A DNA stretch of 64,000 nt from Hespellia sp. (GCA_022790755.1 JAAVXR010000016.1:23253-87252); one strand, 5' to 3'; shown: positions 18,407-27,719, counted from the first letter of the stretch. The notes: generated by a model from the sequence alone, not told the origin. Translations and numbers: made by a program.

Positions 18407-20257
18407 TTATGCGCCTGCTTCGATCCTCTTGAGATAATAAAAGCCGTATGCTGGGATATCGACTCCAGCGGCTTCCCTCTTGTTTCCGGACAGCAGATCG
18501 ACATATGTACCGTCTGTCTCATTGATCCAGGCAGTTTTGTCGAATTCACTAAAATTGAACAATCCAAGAATCTTTTCGTCTTTATAAGCTCTTGCGATAC
18601 ACAGGATGCTGGAATCCCAGGTGTCGATGGTCCAGGTGTCTGCAGTGGAGATAAAGACTTTTTCTTTGCGGCGAATCTGCTCTAATTGGCTGAGATGTTG
18701 GAACAGTTTTCCTTGGACAGTCGTTTTATCTGACGCCAATTTGGCCAGCTCCCAGTTCATGGCTCCACGGTGAATATAGCGCGAATCTGCGGCTTTGAAA
18801 GGGTCTTCTTTGTAAGTATAGTCATTGACCTGTCCGATCTCATCACCACTGTACAGAACAGGAATGCCGGATTGCATGAACATGTAAGCGTGCAGCATGA
18901 TATCCAATTGAATGGCCCGATTCATGGCGTTCGCATCTTGTTCAAAACCGGCCTTCTCAATCCCGCACATGGAAGCGGTAGTTCCGCAAAACCGTGCATC
19001 TCCGGAAACGGGATCTGCATTATAGAGTTCTCCGCGGCTGTTGCTTTCACCCGCATATCCTTGGAAATAGTCGTTCAGATATTTTTTATGAGAACGCTCC
19101 TCGATCCCTTCGTTTTGCAGAGATGCATAGTCAAGTCCCCATCCGATATCATCGTGGCATCGCAGATAATTCAAAAAGACATATTCTTTCGGCAGTCGGT
19201 TTACAATATCTAACTGTTGTTTCAAGAGCCGGACATCCCTCGTCGCAACGGTATGCCAGGTGGTTGCCATTGTCGTCACATTGTAAAGCATGTGACATTC
19301 TGGTTTCTCTATCGTTCCGAAGTAAGGTGCTACTTTTTCTGGTTCCATCACCACCTCACCCAACAAAAGAATCCCAGGGCATACAATCTCGCTGATTATG
19401 CGCATCATACGCACGATCGTGTGCACACGTGGAAGATTTCTGCACTGTGTGTTTAACTCCTTCCAGATGTATGGTACGGCGTCAATACGGATAATGTCGA
19501 TCCCTTGATTGGCAAGGTATAAAAAGTTGTACATCATTTCATTGAATACTCGCGGATTCTTGTAATTCAAATCCCACTGGTATGGATAGAAAAAGGTCAT
19601 CACAAAATGTCCAGCATCAGGGAGCCAGGTGAAATTACCCGGTGCCGTCGTGGGAAATACTTGTGGAACCGTTTCTTCGTACTTGGAGGGGATTTCATAG
19701 TTATCGAAGAAGAAATAGCGGCTCATATATTCTCCGTCTCCCTGACGTGCTTTTCTGGCCCATTCGTGATCCTCGGATGTGTGATTCATGACAAAATCCA
19801 TGCAGACATTCATTCCCCTTTTATGGCATGCCGCGGTTAGATTTTGTAGATCTTCCATCGTGCCGAGTTTTTCCTGTACTTTGCGGAAATCGGATACCGC
19901 ATATCCGCCGTCTGAACGATCTTTCGGGGTGTCTAGGAAAGGCATCAGATGGATATAGTTTACATTACTTTTCTCCAGATAATCCAGCCGGCTTTCTACT
20001 CCTTTGAGGGTTCCTGCGAAATTATCCACATAGAACATCATTCCCAGCAGGTCGTTCTTCTTGTACCAGTCAGGTTGTGCTTCCCGTTTCTGATCTAAGT
20101 CTTTTAAACTTTGGTTTCGCTTCTGATAAAAATGGTACAGTTGGTTGCATAATTCATCAAACATGGAATCGTTGTCATATATTTCCGTATACAACCATTT
20201 CAATTCGTCAAAATGACGGGCAAAGCGTTTTTCATACAATGCATCTCTTTGTTTCAT
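18407..20257 (-). CDS. GH13 amylosucrase-like glycoside hydrolase/transglucosidase
   Basis: A 616-residue GH13 enzyme of the amylosucrase group. Catalytic signatures: RIDAVPYIWKE with the nucleophile Asp259, LLLGEVV with the acid/base Glu301, and RCHDDIGW with the transition-state Asp369. The last and the IWK motif are typical of amylosucrase or sucrose hydrolase (subfamily 4) rather than ordinary amylases. The all-helical N-terminal domain (about residues 1-85) also fits. No signal peptide is present, so it acts on imported sugar. It is the last gene of the ABC-transporter operon, which points to sucrose or a related alpha-glucoside as substrate. GGAGG is six bases before the start. Confidence 0.85.
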   Translation of the reverse strand: MKQRDALYEKRFARHFDELKWLYTEIYDNDSMFDELCNQLYHFYQKRNQSLKDLDQKREAQPDWYKKNDLLGMMFYVDNFAGTLKGVESRLDYLEKSNVNYIHLMPFLDTPKDRSDGGYAVSDFRKVQEKLGTMEDLQNLTAACHKRGMNVCMDFVMNHTSEDHEWARKARQGDGEYMSRYFFFDNYEIPSKYEETVPQVFPTTAPGNFTWLPDAGHFVMTFFYPYQWDLNYKNPRVFNEMMYNFLYLANQGIDIIRIDAVPYIWKELNTQCRNLPRVHTIVRMMRIISEIVCPGILLLGEVVMEPEKVAPYFGTIEKPECHMLYNVTTMATTWHTVATRDVRLLKQQLDIVNRLPKEYVFLNYLRCHDDIGWGLDYASLQNEGIEERSHKKYLNDYFQGYAGESNSRGELYNADPVSGDARFCGTTASMCGIEKAGFEQDANAMNRAIQLDIMLHAYMFMQSGIPVLYSGDEIGQVNDYTYKEDPFKAADSRYIHRGAMNWELAKLASDKTTVQGKLFQHLSQLEQIRRKEKVFISTADTWTIDTWDSSILCIARAYKDEKILGLFNFSEFDKTAWINETDGTYVDLLSGNKREAAGVDIPAYGFYYLKRIEAGA

Positions 20258-20296
20258 TTTGTGCCTCCGAGTGTGATTGTGGATGATCGGAAATTC

Positions 20297-21373
20297 TCAT
20301 GCCCATTTCTGCGTTGTAGTCTGTATTTCGGCATTTGGATGTGCCAGAGCTTCGTCCATCTTCAGACAGAGATACATATCCTGCAGCGCATCTCTGAGAC
20401 TGTAGAATTCCGTTCCATTGTCCAGATATTCTTTCATTTGCAACATGCATGTCGCAACGGCAATTTCGTCATCGTTGAATCGTGCATTGATAAACGGGGT
20501 TCTATACAAGAATTCTTCCCCCAGCATGATTCCAAAATGAGACCACTCCTGATTACCGTATACGCCAAGATCAATTCGATGCAACTGCTGCATTACGGGC
20601 ACGTTGTCTCTGGTCAGATAACGGATGGTAAGATCATCAATCTCACCTCGGACGCCCTGTACAGACAATTGTCTCGTCCTGATAAAAGAATGATACTGCA
20701 CTGGGTCGGAAAAGTCAAAGAAAGCTGTCTTTCCATTTTCAAATTCAAATGTCAGACGATCTCTGGAACATTGAAAAATGTTTCCGTCAAATGCCATTCC
20801 ATCCCGGCCATAGGTGTTTGTAACATCGAACCAGAACCGCTTTCCATAAATCTTACAATTGGTGTATCCAACATTCAGGAATCTGCGGATGACGCTTGCA
20901 CCGTGGTATCCGTGCAAGGCAGAGATGTTTATGTTTTGAATTTCCCCTAATTTGTGGTCGGAAATTGCCTTGTACCAGGCGGCGTAAAGCGGTTGTTGTA
21001 AATATTGTTCGGCAACCTGAATCTTTCCATTATGTAATTGACAACTGTCCCAGACACTTTCCAGCGCCTCCAGGCTTTCACCAGGAGGCGTTTCACAGAG
21101 GACGGGTACTTTTTTTTCAAATAAAATGGGAAGATATTCCGAGAGGATTCCTCGCTTAATTGACAGTACGACATAGTCTGGCTCTGTCTGCAACAGCTCT
21201 TCCAGTGTGTTTACGACAGGAATCTGCATTCGGTGAGAGAACAGATTTCCTTTTTCCGGATCTCGTACTACGACTGCGGTGAGTTCAAATATTTCAGGGA
21301 GCGCTTTGGCAATTCGTATATAAAATTCCGCTCTCCAGCCGGAACCAATGAGTCCGAATCGGATTTTTTTCAT
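20297..21373 (-). CDS. Gfo/Idh/MocA-family oxidoreductase
   Basis: A 358-residue NAD(P)-dependent dehydrogenase. The Rossmann motif GLIGSGWRAEFY (about residues 7-18) opens the protein, followed by a DxxxV-type second strand region and a C-terminal beta-sheet substrate domain. The usual EKP catalytic motif reads CETPPGES, a common variant. Such enzymes oxidise or epimerise sugars and inositols. It lies between the aldo/keto reductase and the GH13 gene, so two redox enzymes act beside the importer, suggesting that the imported compound is an oxidised or modified sugar. GAGGAGG precedes the start. Confidence 0.88.
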   Translation of the reverse strand: MKKIRFGLIGSGWRAEFYIRIAKALPEIFELTAVVVRDPEKGNLFSHRMQIPVVNTLEELLQTEPDYVVLSIKRGILSEYLPILFEKKVPVLCETPPGESLEALESVWDSCQLHNGKIQVAEQYLQQPLYAAWYKAISDHKLGEIQNINISALHGYHGASVIRRFLNVGYTNCKIYGKRFWFDVTNTYGRDGMAFDGNIFQCSRDRLTFEFENGKTAFFDFSDPVQYHSFIRTRQLSVQGVRGEIDDLTIRYLTRDNVPVMQQLHRIDLGVYGNQEWSHFGIMLGEEFLYRTPFINARFNDDEIAVATCMLQMKEYLDNGTEFYSLRDALQDMYLCLKMDEALAHPNAEIQTTTQKWA

Positions 21374-21411
21374 AGTGATTTCCTCCTCATATCAATAAAA
21401 TAGCGTGTTAC

Positions 21412-22308
21412 TCACGGTACATGATATCCGCGTGACGCTGCCAGAATCTGATACCATTCGTCATAGGACAGTTTGATTTCTTGTGCGTCTGCTGCCACTT
21501 TTATCCGAGCTGGATTCATTGTTCCCGTGATTGCAGTGATTTTGGCGGGGTGAGCAAATAACCATGCGTACATAATCGTGTCGATTGCCGTACGATGGTC
21601 GGAAGCGATTTCTCCCAAAGTCTCACGCAGACGCAGTGATTGTGGATCTTCACCGGTAAATACCGTTCCTCCGCCGAGAGGGGACCATGCCATGAGTGGA
21701 ATCTTTCGGGTCAGAGCATCGTCCGTCACGCCGTTAAAGAAGTGGTCTACACTCTTTACAGATAATTCTACCTGATTTGTTACTAACGGAATGGAAAGAT
21801 AACTTTGCAGCATTTCCATCTGAGAAGGCATGAAGTTGGAGACGCCGAGATTCAACGCCTTTCCCTCTTTTACAATAGTTTCCAGCGCGTCTGCCGTTTC
21901 CGCCGGGTCAGCCAGAAGGTCCGGACGATGAATCAGTAACAAATCCACGTGGTCGGTGGCTAATCTTTGGAGAGAATTTTCTATTTCAGTAAGTAATTTC
22001 TTTTTCGAAGAATTATAATAAATGACTTTGTTTCCTTCCGCTCTGGGAAGAACAATGCCGGCCTTTGTCACCAGTTTCATTTTGTTTCGCAATCCGGGCT
22101 GCTTTTTGAGTACGGCTTCGCCAAAAAGTGTTTCGCAGCCGGTAGCGCCGTATACTGGCGCGTGGTCGAAAGAATCAATGCCCATATCCAGACATTCTTC
22201 CACAAAGCGTAGAATCTGTGCCTTATCCATGTTGGCATCTTTCATCCTCATACAACCGACTGTTACCTGGGACAATTCCAGATTATCACTGAATTTTATC
22301 ATTTTCAT
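21412..22308 (-). CDS. Aldo/keto reductase
   Basis: A 298-residue TIM-barrel NADPH-dependent reductase with the full catalytic tetrad: Asp48 and Tyr53 in GIDSFDHAPVYG, Lys82 in TKAG and His127 in LLIHRPD. It would interconvert a sugar or aldehyde with its alcohol. It resembles the YdhF-like group of bacterial enzymes. AGGAGG is 11 bases before the ATG. It follows the second permease gene by 20 bases within the sugar operon. Confidence 0.9.
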   Translation of the reverse strand: MKMIKFSDNLELSQVTVGCMRMKDANMDKAQILRFVEECLDMGIDSFDHAPVYGATGCETLFGEAVLKKQPGLRNKMKLVTKAGIVLPRAEGNKVIYYNSSKKKLLTEIENSLQRLATDHVDLLLIHRPDLLADPAETADALETIVKEGKALNLGVSNFMPSQMEMLQSYLSIPLVTNQVELSVKSVDHFFNGVTDDALTRKIPLMAWSPLGGGTVFTGEDPQSLRLRETLGEIASDHRTAIDTIMYAWLFAHPAKITAITGTMNPARIKVAADAQEIKLSYDEWYQILAASRGYHVP

Positions 22309-22328
22309 AGTTAAAAGTCCTCCTGTAA

Positions 22329-23168
22329 CTATTCTTTTACGCCGCCTGTTGTCAGGCCCGCGATAATTTTCTTCTGGAATATCAGTACCAGTATGATTAA
22401 AGGTACTGTAACTACTACGGTTGCCGCTGCCATATCACCCCATGGAAGTTCGTAATTACTTGGGAACAGAGAGATTCCGACAGGAACCGTTCGCATCAAG
22501 TCATTGGTCATGAAAGTCAGAGCGTAAATATACTCATTCCAAGCATTGATAAATACGATCAGACCAACCGAAAAAATAGCAGGTTTGATCAGCGGAAGCA
22601 TGATCTGGAAAAATACGCGCGCGCGGGAACAGCCGTCGATGGCAGCGGCTTCTTCAAAACCTTTGGGAAGCTGCGCAAAAAAGTTGGTCAACAGCCAGAT
22701 AGACAACGGCAGTGCAAACGTAATATATGGGATCACAAGACCCGCGTAAGTATTCAACAGACGTAAATCCTTTAATAAAAGGTAGATCGGACTTAAGGTG
22801 GCGATCGTTGGAAACATGGAAATGCTCAGGATCGCCATGAGCATAATCTTTTTGCCTTTAAATCGAAGTCGTGCCAGTGCATAAGCCGCGGAAGCGCCGA
22901 TCAGTATACTCAACAAGGTGGTGGTAGTAGCTACAATAAAACTGTTTATCAGATACCTGGCAAATGGATGTTTCTCAAACACATTTACATAAAATTGTCC
23001 GTGCACGGAGCTGGGAATCCATTTTGCCGGTATTGCCGAAATTTCAGCCATGGGTTTGATGGAAGTCAAGAATTGCCAGAAGAAAGGCAATACAATAATT
23101 CCAACAAACACGATGACAAACAGATAAAATAATATTTTTGTTATAATAGAACCATTTTTTTTCTGCAT
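22329..23168 (-). CDS. Carbohydrate ABC transporter permease (MalG type)
   Basis: A 279-residue inner-membrane permease with six helices and the EAA loop (EEAAAIDGCSRARVFFQIMLPLIKPA, shown here only as EEAAAIDG...LPLIKPA), which binds the ATPase. The start at 23168 (MQKKNG) follows GTAGGAGGGAGA; the longer frame to 23210 overlaps the upstream gene and lacks a ribosome site. It partners the permease upstream and the binding lipoprotein. No ATPase is encoded in the operon, so a shared MsmX-like ATPase elsewhere is expected. Confidence 0.92.
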   Translation of the reverse strand: MQKKNGSIITKILFYLFVIVFVGIIVLPFFWQFLTSIKPMAEISAIPAKWIPSSVHGQFYVNVFEKHPFARYLINSFIVATTTTLLSILIGASAAYALARLRFKGKKIMLMAILSISMFPTIATLSPIYLLLKDLRLLNTYAGLVIPYITFALPLSIWLLTNFFAQLPKGFEEAAAIDGCSRARVFFQIMLPLIKPAIFSVGLIVFINAWNEYIYALTFMTNDLMRTVPVGISLFPSNYELPWGDMAAATVVVTVPLIILVLIFQKKIIAGLTTGGVKE

Positions 23169-23178
23169 ATTCTCCCTC

Positions 23179-24087
23179 CTACATATCCGTGATCTGATCG
23201 CCGAGGACACGCATGTAAATCAGACTGATGATGAATACGATGATAAAGATCATTACCGCCATCGCGGAACCATATCCGAAGTCAAGGAATTTCATCAAAT
23301 GATTGTAGGCATAGACGGATACACTTTCGGTTCCGTTGGCTCCGCCGGTCATAACTGAGATCAAATCAAATACACGGAAGGCATCTAATGTTCGGAACAG
23401 CAAGGCAACTAGTGCAGTTGTCTTGACGGTTGGTAAGGTGACATAGAAGAATCTTTGGAAAACATTCGCGCCGTCAATTTTGGCCGCTTCATAGAGTTCT
23501 TCCGGAACCATCTGAAGTCCAGCTAGGATTAGCAGGGCCATATAAGGAGCCGTCTTCCAGACGTCGGTAATCACCAGGGCCATAAAGGAACCACTGGAAG
23601 TACTGAGCCATGCCTGATATTTTTCGATGATACCCAGGCGCATCAGGATATCGATAAAAAGACCATATTGATCGTTGTAAATGAATTTCCACATCAACGC
23701 GGAAACGGATGTGGGGATGGCCCATGGAATCAAAATAGCGGCTCTTACAATACCTTTGCCGCGGAATGGCTTATTCATAATCAGAGCTGCGGCGAAACCG
23801 ATTAAAAATTCCAGCACCACCGTAGTCACTGTAAATTTCAGAGTAAAAATAATTGCTGTAATCGCTCTTTCATCTTTAAAAATGTTCAAATAATTTTGAA
23901 AGCCGATAAAGGGATATCCGCTGCCCGGATCGGTCAAAACCATTTCATGAAGACTGATCCAGAGGGTTCTGAGAATCGGGTATACTGCAATGGCCAGCAA
24001 GACGAGGATTGCCGGAGTCATCATGATCCACGCATCCCGGGCTTCGGTTTTCATAATAGAACTGGTTTTCTTCTTTTTTTCTGACAT
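23179..24087 (-). CDS. Carbohydrate ABC transporter permease (MalF type)
   Basis: A 302-residue permease with a Lys-rich cytoplasmic N-terminus, six membrane helices and the EAA motif (EELYEAAKIDGANVFQRF). The start at 24087 (MSEKKK) has GGAGG six bases upstream; the ATG at 24099 lies within that ribosome site. It belongs to the CUT1 family that takes up oligosaccharides and glycosides. It is separated from the binding-protein gene by a 119-base gap holding a perfect hairpin. Confidence 0.92.
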   Translation of the reverse strand: MSEKKKKTSSIMKTEARDAWIMMTPAILVLLAIAVYPILRTLWISLHEMVLTDPGSGYPFIGFQNYLNIFKDERAITAIIFTLKFTVTTVVLEFLIGFAAALIMNKPFRGKGIVRAAILIPWAIPTSVSALMWKFIYNDQYGLFIDILMRLGIIEKYQAWLSTSSGSFMALVITDVWKTAPYMALLILAGLQMVPEELYEAAKIDGANVFQRFFYVTLPTVKTTALVALLFRTLDAFRVFDLISVMTGGANGTESVSVYAYNHLMKFLDFGYGSAMAVMIFIIVFIISLIYMRVLGDQITDM

Positions 24088-24146
24088 CGCTGCCTCCATT
24101 CCTTTTTCATACTATGAAATGTCAGTATATCGAGCATCACCAAACT

Positions 24147-24180
24147 AATATAGGGTGTGTCAGATTACACACCCTATATT
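24147..24180 (-). other. Intercistronic hairpin between binding-protein and permease genes
   Basis: AATATAGGGTGTG and CACACCCTATATT form a perfect 13-pair stem with an eight-base loop, without a T run after it on the minus strand. It is more likely to protect or partly terminate the upstream message, keeping binding protein in excess over permeases, than to stop transcription fully. Confidence 0.7.
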
Positions 24181-24206
24181 GTTGGTATAAGTTAGAGAAA
24201 CAAGAA

Positions 24207-25514
24207 TTATTTGCTCAATTCTTCTGCTTCTGCCTGTAAAGCGTCTAATGCTGCTTTTACCTCTACTTCGCCGGTCAAAGCCTGATGGATATTTCTCTGA
24301 ATTGCATCAGAAAGCTTTGCGTACTGTGGAGATGCAGGTCTGGATTTTCCACCTTCGATAATGCCATAGAAATCTTCGTAGAATGGAATTTCTTCGAGAA
24401 TCTCAGCGTCCTGATATACAGATTTTACGACTGGAGGCTGAGCGGAGATCAGAGTCATCTCTTTCTGAGTCTCTTCGCTGGTCATGAATTTGATAAATTC
24501 GCCTGCAGCTTCTTTGTGTGCGTCGTCGATATTATTGTTTACTACGAGATCCAGACCGCCCAGGCAGGAGTGAGGATCGGTTCCGTTCGGTCCGATTGGA
24601 AGAGTTGTTGCGCCGATCTTATCTGTTACCTGAGAGCCTTCACCCTGTCCTGATGACCAGAATCCTGACCAGTCACGGATGAAGAAGCATTTACCCTGTT
24701 TAAATACGTCTTCGCTTTCTGTTTCTGCATAGGTGGTAACGCCTTCTGGAGCATACTCATCGACCAATTTCTTCATGATTTCAGTTGCTTCGATGTTTTC
24801 CTCGGAGTTGATAATCGGAGCTCCGCTTTCGTCCAGGATGTCTCCGCCATTACCCCAAACATACTCTACCCAGTTTGTAACCAGCGCCTCAGACTGTGCA
24901 GCCTGGAAGTCAGCGCCGTATTCTACGCCGTTGATGCCAACCGCTTTGTCTGCGAGTTCCATCCAACCGTCCCAGGTGGTTGGCACTTCTGCCTTTAATT
25001 CCTCTAATACGTCCGTTCTATAGAACAGAACGCTAGAGTTGGTGAACCATGGAGCCGCGACTAATTTTCCATCATATGTAGCTGCTGCTACAGTACCTTC
25101 GATCATGGCGTCGGTCGCTGAGGAGTCGAGGTATTCGCCCAAATCAGCCAGCCATCCGGCAGATGCAAACTCTGCAATGTAAACGACGTCAAGGCCCATG
25201 ATATCAACGCTGGTATCTCCGCCTGCCAGTTTGTTGACAAAGTCGTCATGCACCGTGTTGGCGTCTTGTGGCAGAATAACGGTATTCACTTCGATCTTGT
25301 CCTGACTCTCATTGAACTTGTCGACGATCTTCTGTGTTGGCTCCCCGACGCCTTGGTCGAAAGAAAAGTTCAATGTGATCTTCTCACCGCCATCTGATGT
25401 AGCATCTGTGCTACCGCTTCCACTTCCGTTGCTTCCGCCGCAACCTGCCAGCGAAAAGGCCATAACTGCAGATGCTGCGAGTGCTGCTGCTCGTTTCCAT
25501 GTTCTCTTTTTCAT
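24207..25514 (-). CDS. Extracellular sugar-binding lipoprotein of the ABC transporter
   Basis: A 435-residue family 1 solute-binding protein. The N-terminus MKKRTWKRAAALAASAVMAF is a lipoprotein signal peptide ending in the lipobox LAGC with the lipidated Cys25, followed by a Gly/Ser/Asp-rich linker. It would sit on the outer membrane face and deliver an oligosaccharide to the two permeases. The start at 25514 is served by GGAGGA eight bases upstream. It is first in the operon; a LacI-type operator lies about 270 bases upstream. Confidence 0.93.
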   Translation of the reverse strand: MKKRTWKRAAALAASAVMAFSLAGCGGSNGSGSGSTDATSDGGEKITLNFSFDQGVGEPTQKIVDKFNESQDKIEVNTVILPQDANTVHDDFVNKLAGGDTSVDIMGLDVVYIAEFASAGWLADLGEYLDSSATDAMIEGTVAAATYDGKLVAAPWFTNSSVLFYRTDVLEELKAEVPTTWDGWMELADKAVGINGVEYGADFQAAQSEALVTNWVEYVWGNGGDILDESGAPIINSEENIEATEIMKKLVDEYAPEGVTTYAETESEDVFKQGKCFFIRDWSGFWSSGQGEGSQVTDKIGATTLPIGPNGTDPHSCLGGLDLVVNNNIDDAHKEAAGEFIKFMTSEETQKEMTLISAQPPVVKSVYQDAEILEEIPFYEDFYGIIEGGKSRPASPQYAKLSDAIQRNIHQALTGEVEVKAALDALQAEAEELSK

Positions 25515-25588
25515 GTGAAATCCTCCTTCATAATAAAATAATTGATGTATCACATTATACCTTTCGGTGTAACGTCTATTTTTACTTT

Positions 25589-25664
25589 GAAAGTTCGCTG
25601 CCGAGTAGGCAGCATAAATTTAGGGATGCCCCATGTGCACGCAACTTTCATGTTTGGAGATGGG
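25589..25664 (+). repeat. Dispersed structured repeat, copy C
   Basis: GAAAGTT (25589-25595) pairs with AACTTTC (25643-25649), enclosing the hairpin GCTGCC-GAGTA-GGCAGC and AGGGATGCCCCATGTGC. The downstream CATGTTTGG is shared with copy D. Confidence 0.7.
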
Positions 25665-25780
25665 GAAAATGCTTTCCTTATATGCTATTTCTTGTGCGGA
25701 TTTGGCAAATAAAATTATAAAATACGACATTTTTTACAAATATTATTGCGTATTTTTGTGTGGTTTTGCTAAAAAATATT

Positions 25781-25796
25781 AGGAAAGCGTTTTCTT
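25781..25796. promoter_or_regulatory. LacI-type operator upstream of the sugar operon
   Basis: AGGAAAGCGTTTTCTT is a near-palindrome very like AGGAAAAGGTTTTCCT in front of the adjacent regulator gene, so both are probably bound by that regulator. CcpA control through the same sequence is an alternative. Confidence 0.6.
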
Positions 25797-25848
25797 GATG
25801 CCGATAGGATAAGAGCTGTTTGTTACAGCTCTTGGTTTATATATGTTC

Positions 25849-26868
25849 TTATATGTTCAATGTTCGGATTGTGCTTCTGCGGATAATCTTATGAGGGACA
25901 TAGTGTGTCATCGCCGTTTTGTCTTCCTGGTCAATCCATTTCATTAACTCCCGTGCCGCCATTTCTCCTTCGTGGAAATAGGAGATACGAACCGTTGAGA
26001 GTTCCGGTTGAAAATAGGTGGCGAAATCTGAATCGTCGAATCCCATCACAGAGATCTCTCCTGGTACATCTACGTGCATATTTTTTAAAAATTGTATGAC
26101 ACCGACTGCAATGACATCGCTTCCCGTCACGACGGCTGTCGGAAGGATACTATTTTCCTCATAAATCTTCCTCATCCCATCATAACCAAATTGGAAAGAA
26201 AAATCGCCCTGTTCAATATAAGAGTCTATGATATCTATTCCGGCTTGTTTTAGTGCTGTTTTATAACCCTGAAGTCTTTTCTGTCCCGATGAGAAGTCAT
26301 GTTTTGGTCCACCCAGATAGGCGATTCGGCGATGCCCGTTATCCAGCAAAAATTGTACCGCATCTGACATTGCCTGAATGTTGTTATGTACAACGGTGTC
26401 AATGATGCCTTCACCCACGGGCGTTTCCTGCGTAACCAGAACAGTGGGATAACTGCGCTTTAGAATAGAGTCGACCAATCTTTGGTTGATATTGATTCCT
26501 GCAAATAGGAGTCCGTCGATCTGCTTTTCTTCCAATAGCTCCAACAGTCGAATCTCCCGGTCCTGTTCTCCGCCGGATTCGCAGATCATGATGGTATATC
26601 CTCTGTTTTCGCATACGCTGTTGATGCCTTTTGTCAATGTTCCAAAAACGGTATTGGAAATGTCGGAGACAATGACTCCGATCATGTTTGTTTTCTTTGT
26701 AACCAGACTTTGCGCCAGGGGGTTTGGCTTGAAGTGATTTCGCTTTATCACTTCATAAACGCGTGCGCGAAGCTCCGGACTGACGGGCTTTGTGCCATTC
26801 ATAACCCTGGAAACTGTGGAGATAGATACGCCTGCCTCCTTTGCAATATCTGAAATTGTAACTGCCAT
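25849..26868 (-). CDS. LacI-family regulator of the sugar operon
   Basis: A 339-residue regulator. Helix-turn-helix at residues 4-24 (TISDIAKEAGVSISTVSRVM), hinge helix NPLAQSLV, then the effector domain beginning MIGVIVSDISNTVFGTLTKG. It is directly upstream of the binding-protein gene on the same strand. Operator-like sequences precede both it (26899) and the operon (25781), so it probably represses itself and the operon until an imported sugar binds. This ligand is likely to be the same sugar handled by the GH13 enzyme. Confidence 0.93.
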   Translation of the reverse strand: MAVTISDIAKEAGVSISTVSRVMNGTKPVSPELRARVYEVIKRNHFKPNPLAQSLVTKKTNMIGVIVSDISNTVFGTLTKGINSVCENRGYTIMICESGGEQDREIRLLELLEEKQIDGLLFAGININQRLVDSILKRSYPTVLVTQETPVGEGIIDTVVHNNIQAMSDAVQFLLDNGHRRIAYLGGPKHDFSSGQKRLQGYKTALKQAGIDIIDSYIEQGDFSFQFGYDGMRKIYEENSILPTAVVTGSDVIAVGVIQFLKNMHVDVPGEISVMGFDDSDFATYFQPELSTVRISYFHEGEMAARELMKWIDQEDKTAMTHYVPHKIIRRSTIRTLNI

Positions 26869-26898
26869 TTTTTTCTCTCTTTTCGATATGATTCACAT

Positions 26899-26968
26899 AG
26901 GAAAAGGTTTTCCTTCTTTTGTTTGCATATTAACACTCCAAAATAGGAACGTCAATCCTATTTTGGAG
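26899..26968 (-). promoter_or_regulatory. Promoter, self-operator and inverted repeat before the regulator
   Basis: On the minus strand TTGACG (26955-26950), 17 bases and TAATAT (26932-26927) form a promoter. AGGAAAAGGTTTTCCT (26914-26899), a perfect inverted repeat with a GG centre, covers the first transcribed bases. CTCCAAAATAGGA (26936-26948) and its complement (26956-26968) flank the -35 box; this repeat could be a second operator or end the upstream gene. Confidence 0.7.
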
Positions 26969-27035
26969 CTACTTTGCATTTTTGTTATTTATTACTAATT
27001 TCAACGGGAAAAATTGTGCGATTTCAACAGAGAAG

Positions 27036-27719
27036 TTATGCTGTTTTCTGCATTTGTCCTTCTGGCTTTGCTTTTGGTTGTGTATCGGAAGCTGTCACGG
27101 TTCTGGTTGTTCCACCGGAGACATAAACTTTCCCGCATTCCGGACAGATATCGGTATGTAAACTTACGCTCTGGCTGAGGACACGTCGGTCTTCCTTCTC
27201 TGCGGCAGCCTGTTCTCGTACCACGTGCTCCATCTCATGACCGCGTACTGCGGATGCCGCCTGATCTGGTGAAATATGCGTTGGAGTCTGATAGGATACT
27301 CCGGGATCATCGGAGCCGTCTTGATATTTTCGTTTTGCACAGGTCTGGCATTCCCCTTTCTCGGCTGCCTCCAGCACACCATCGACGCCTGCCTTTTCGT
27401 TCCCTAGTCCAATTTTTACACCTTTTTGTTCTGGATCGTACTGCTGCATGCGCATACGCACAGCCATCTCTGCAGGATCGGCACCTTCCCGCAAAAAAGG
27501 AATGACGTTTCCAGACATTCCTGGTCGTACTCTTGATATGGCATCCACTGGCGGTACAGGAGTATCCAGACTGATCGCCCGTACTGGGGTGACGGCTGTC
27601 GTCGCCTGTACTGGTTGAACAGGCTGTACTCTTTCGGCTGCACTGATTCGCATTCTGGAATACCCGCCATATTGATAATAATTGTAGTATGGATTCACTC
27701 CTGAAATACTTCCTACCAT
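27036..27719 (-). CDS. SprA-related putative zinc protein with HEMEH motif
   Basis: A 227-residue protein. The N-terminal third is low-complexity (Val/Gln/Pro-rich, VQPVQPVQ). The conserved part has two Cys pairs, CQTC (124-127) and CPEC (192-195), and between them GHEMEHVVRE with the HExxH pattern at 161-165. The surrounding YQDGSDDPGVSYQTPTHIS and the motif together resemble the SprA-related family, described as putative metalloproteases. No signal peptide is seen, so it may be cytoplasmic. The ribosome site is GGAGGG. Its substrate is unknown. It is a single-gene unit divergent from the gene at 27993. Confidence 0.7.
   Translation of the reverse strand: MVGSISGVNPYYNYYQYGGYSRMRISAAERVQPVQPVQATTAVTPVRAISLDTPVPPVDAISRVRPGMSGNVIPFLREGADPAEMAVRMRMQQYDPEQKGVKIGLGNEKAGVDGVLEAAEKGECQTCAKRKYQDGSDDPGVSYQTPTHISPDQAASAVRGHEMEHVVREQAAAEKEDRRVLSQSVSLHTDICPECGKVYVSGGTTRTVTASDTQPKAKPEGQMQKTA

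Larger units (their letters stand above)
25515..25848. other. Intergenic region before the sugar operon
   Basis: No gene. It contains, on the minus strand, a hairpin AAGAGCTGT/ACAGCTCTT just after the regulator gene, the operator at 25781, AT-rich promoter-like DNA with TATAAT at 25719-25714 but no good -35 box, and then dispersed repeat copy C in the opposite orientation within the expected leader. Confidence 0.6.

Noticed and set aside
20213-20950. 245-codon plus-strand frame across the Gfo/Idh gene
   Set aside because: It is opposite a gene with clear motifs, and has no ribosome site or family resemblance.
24147-24180. Full terminator after the binding-protein gene
   Set aside because: The stem is perfect but has no T run on the transcribed strand, and the permease genes downstream have no promoter of their own that I can see.
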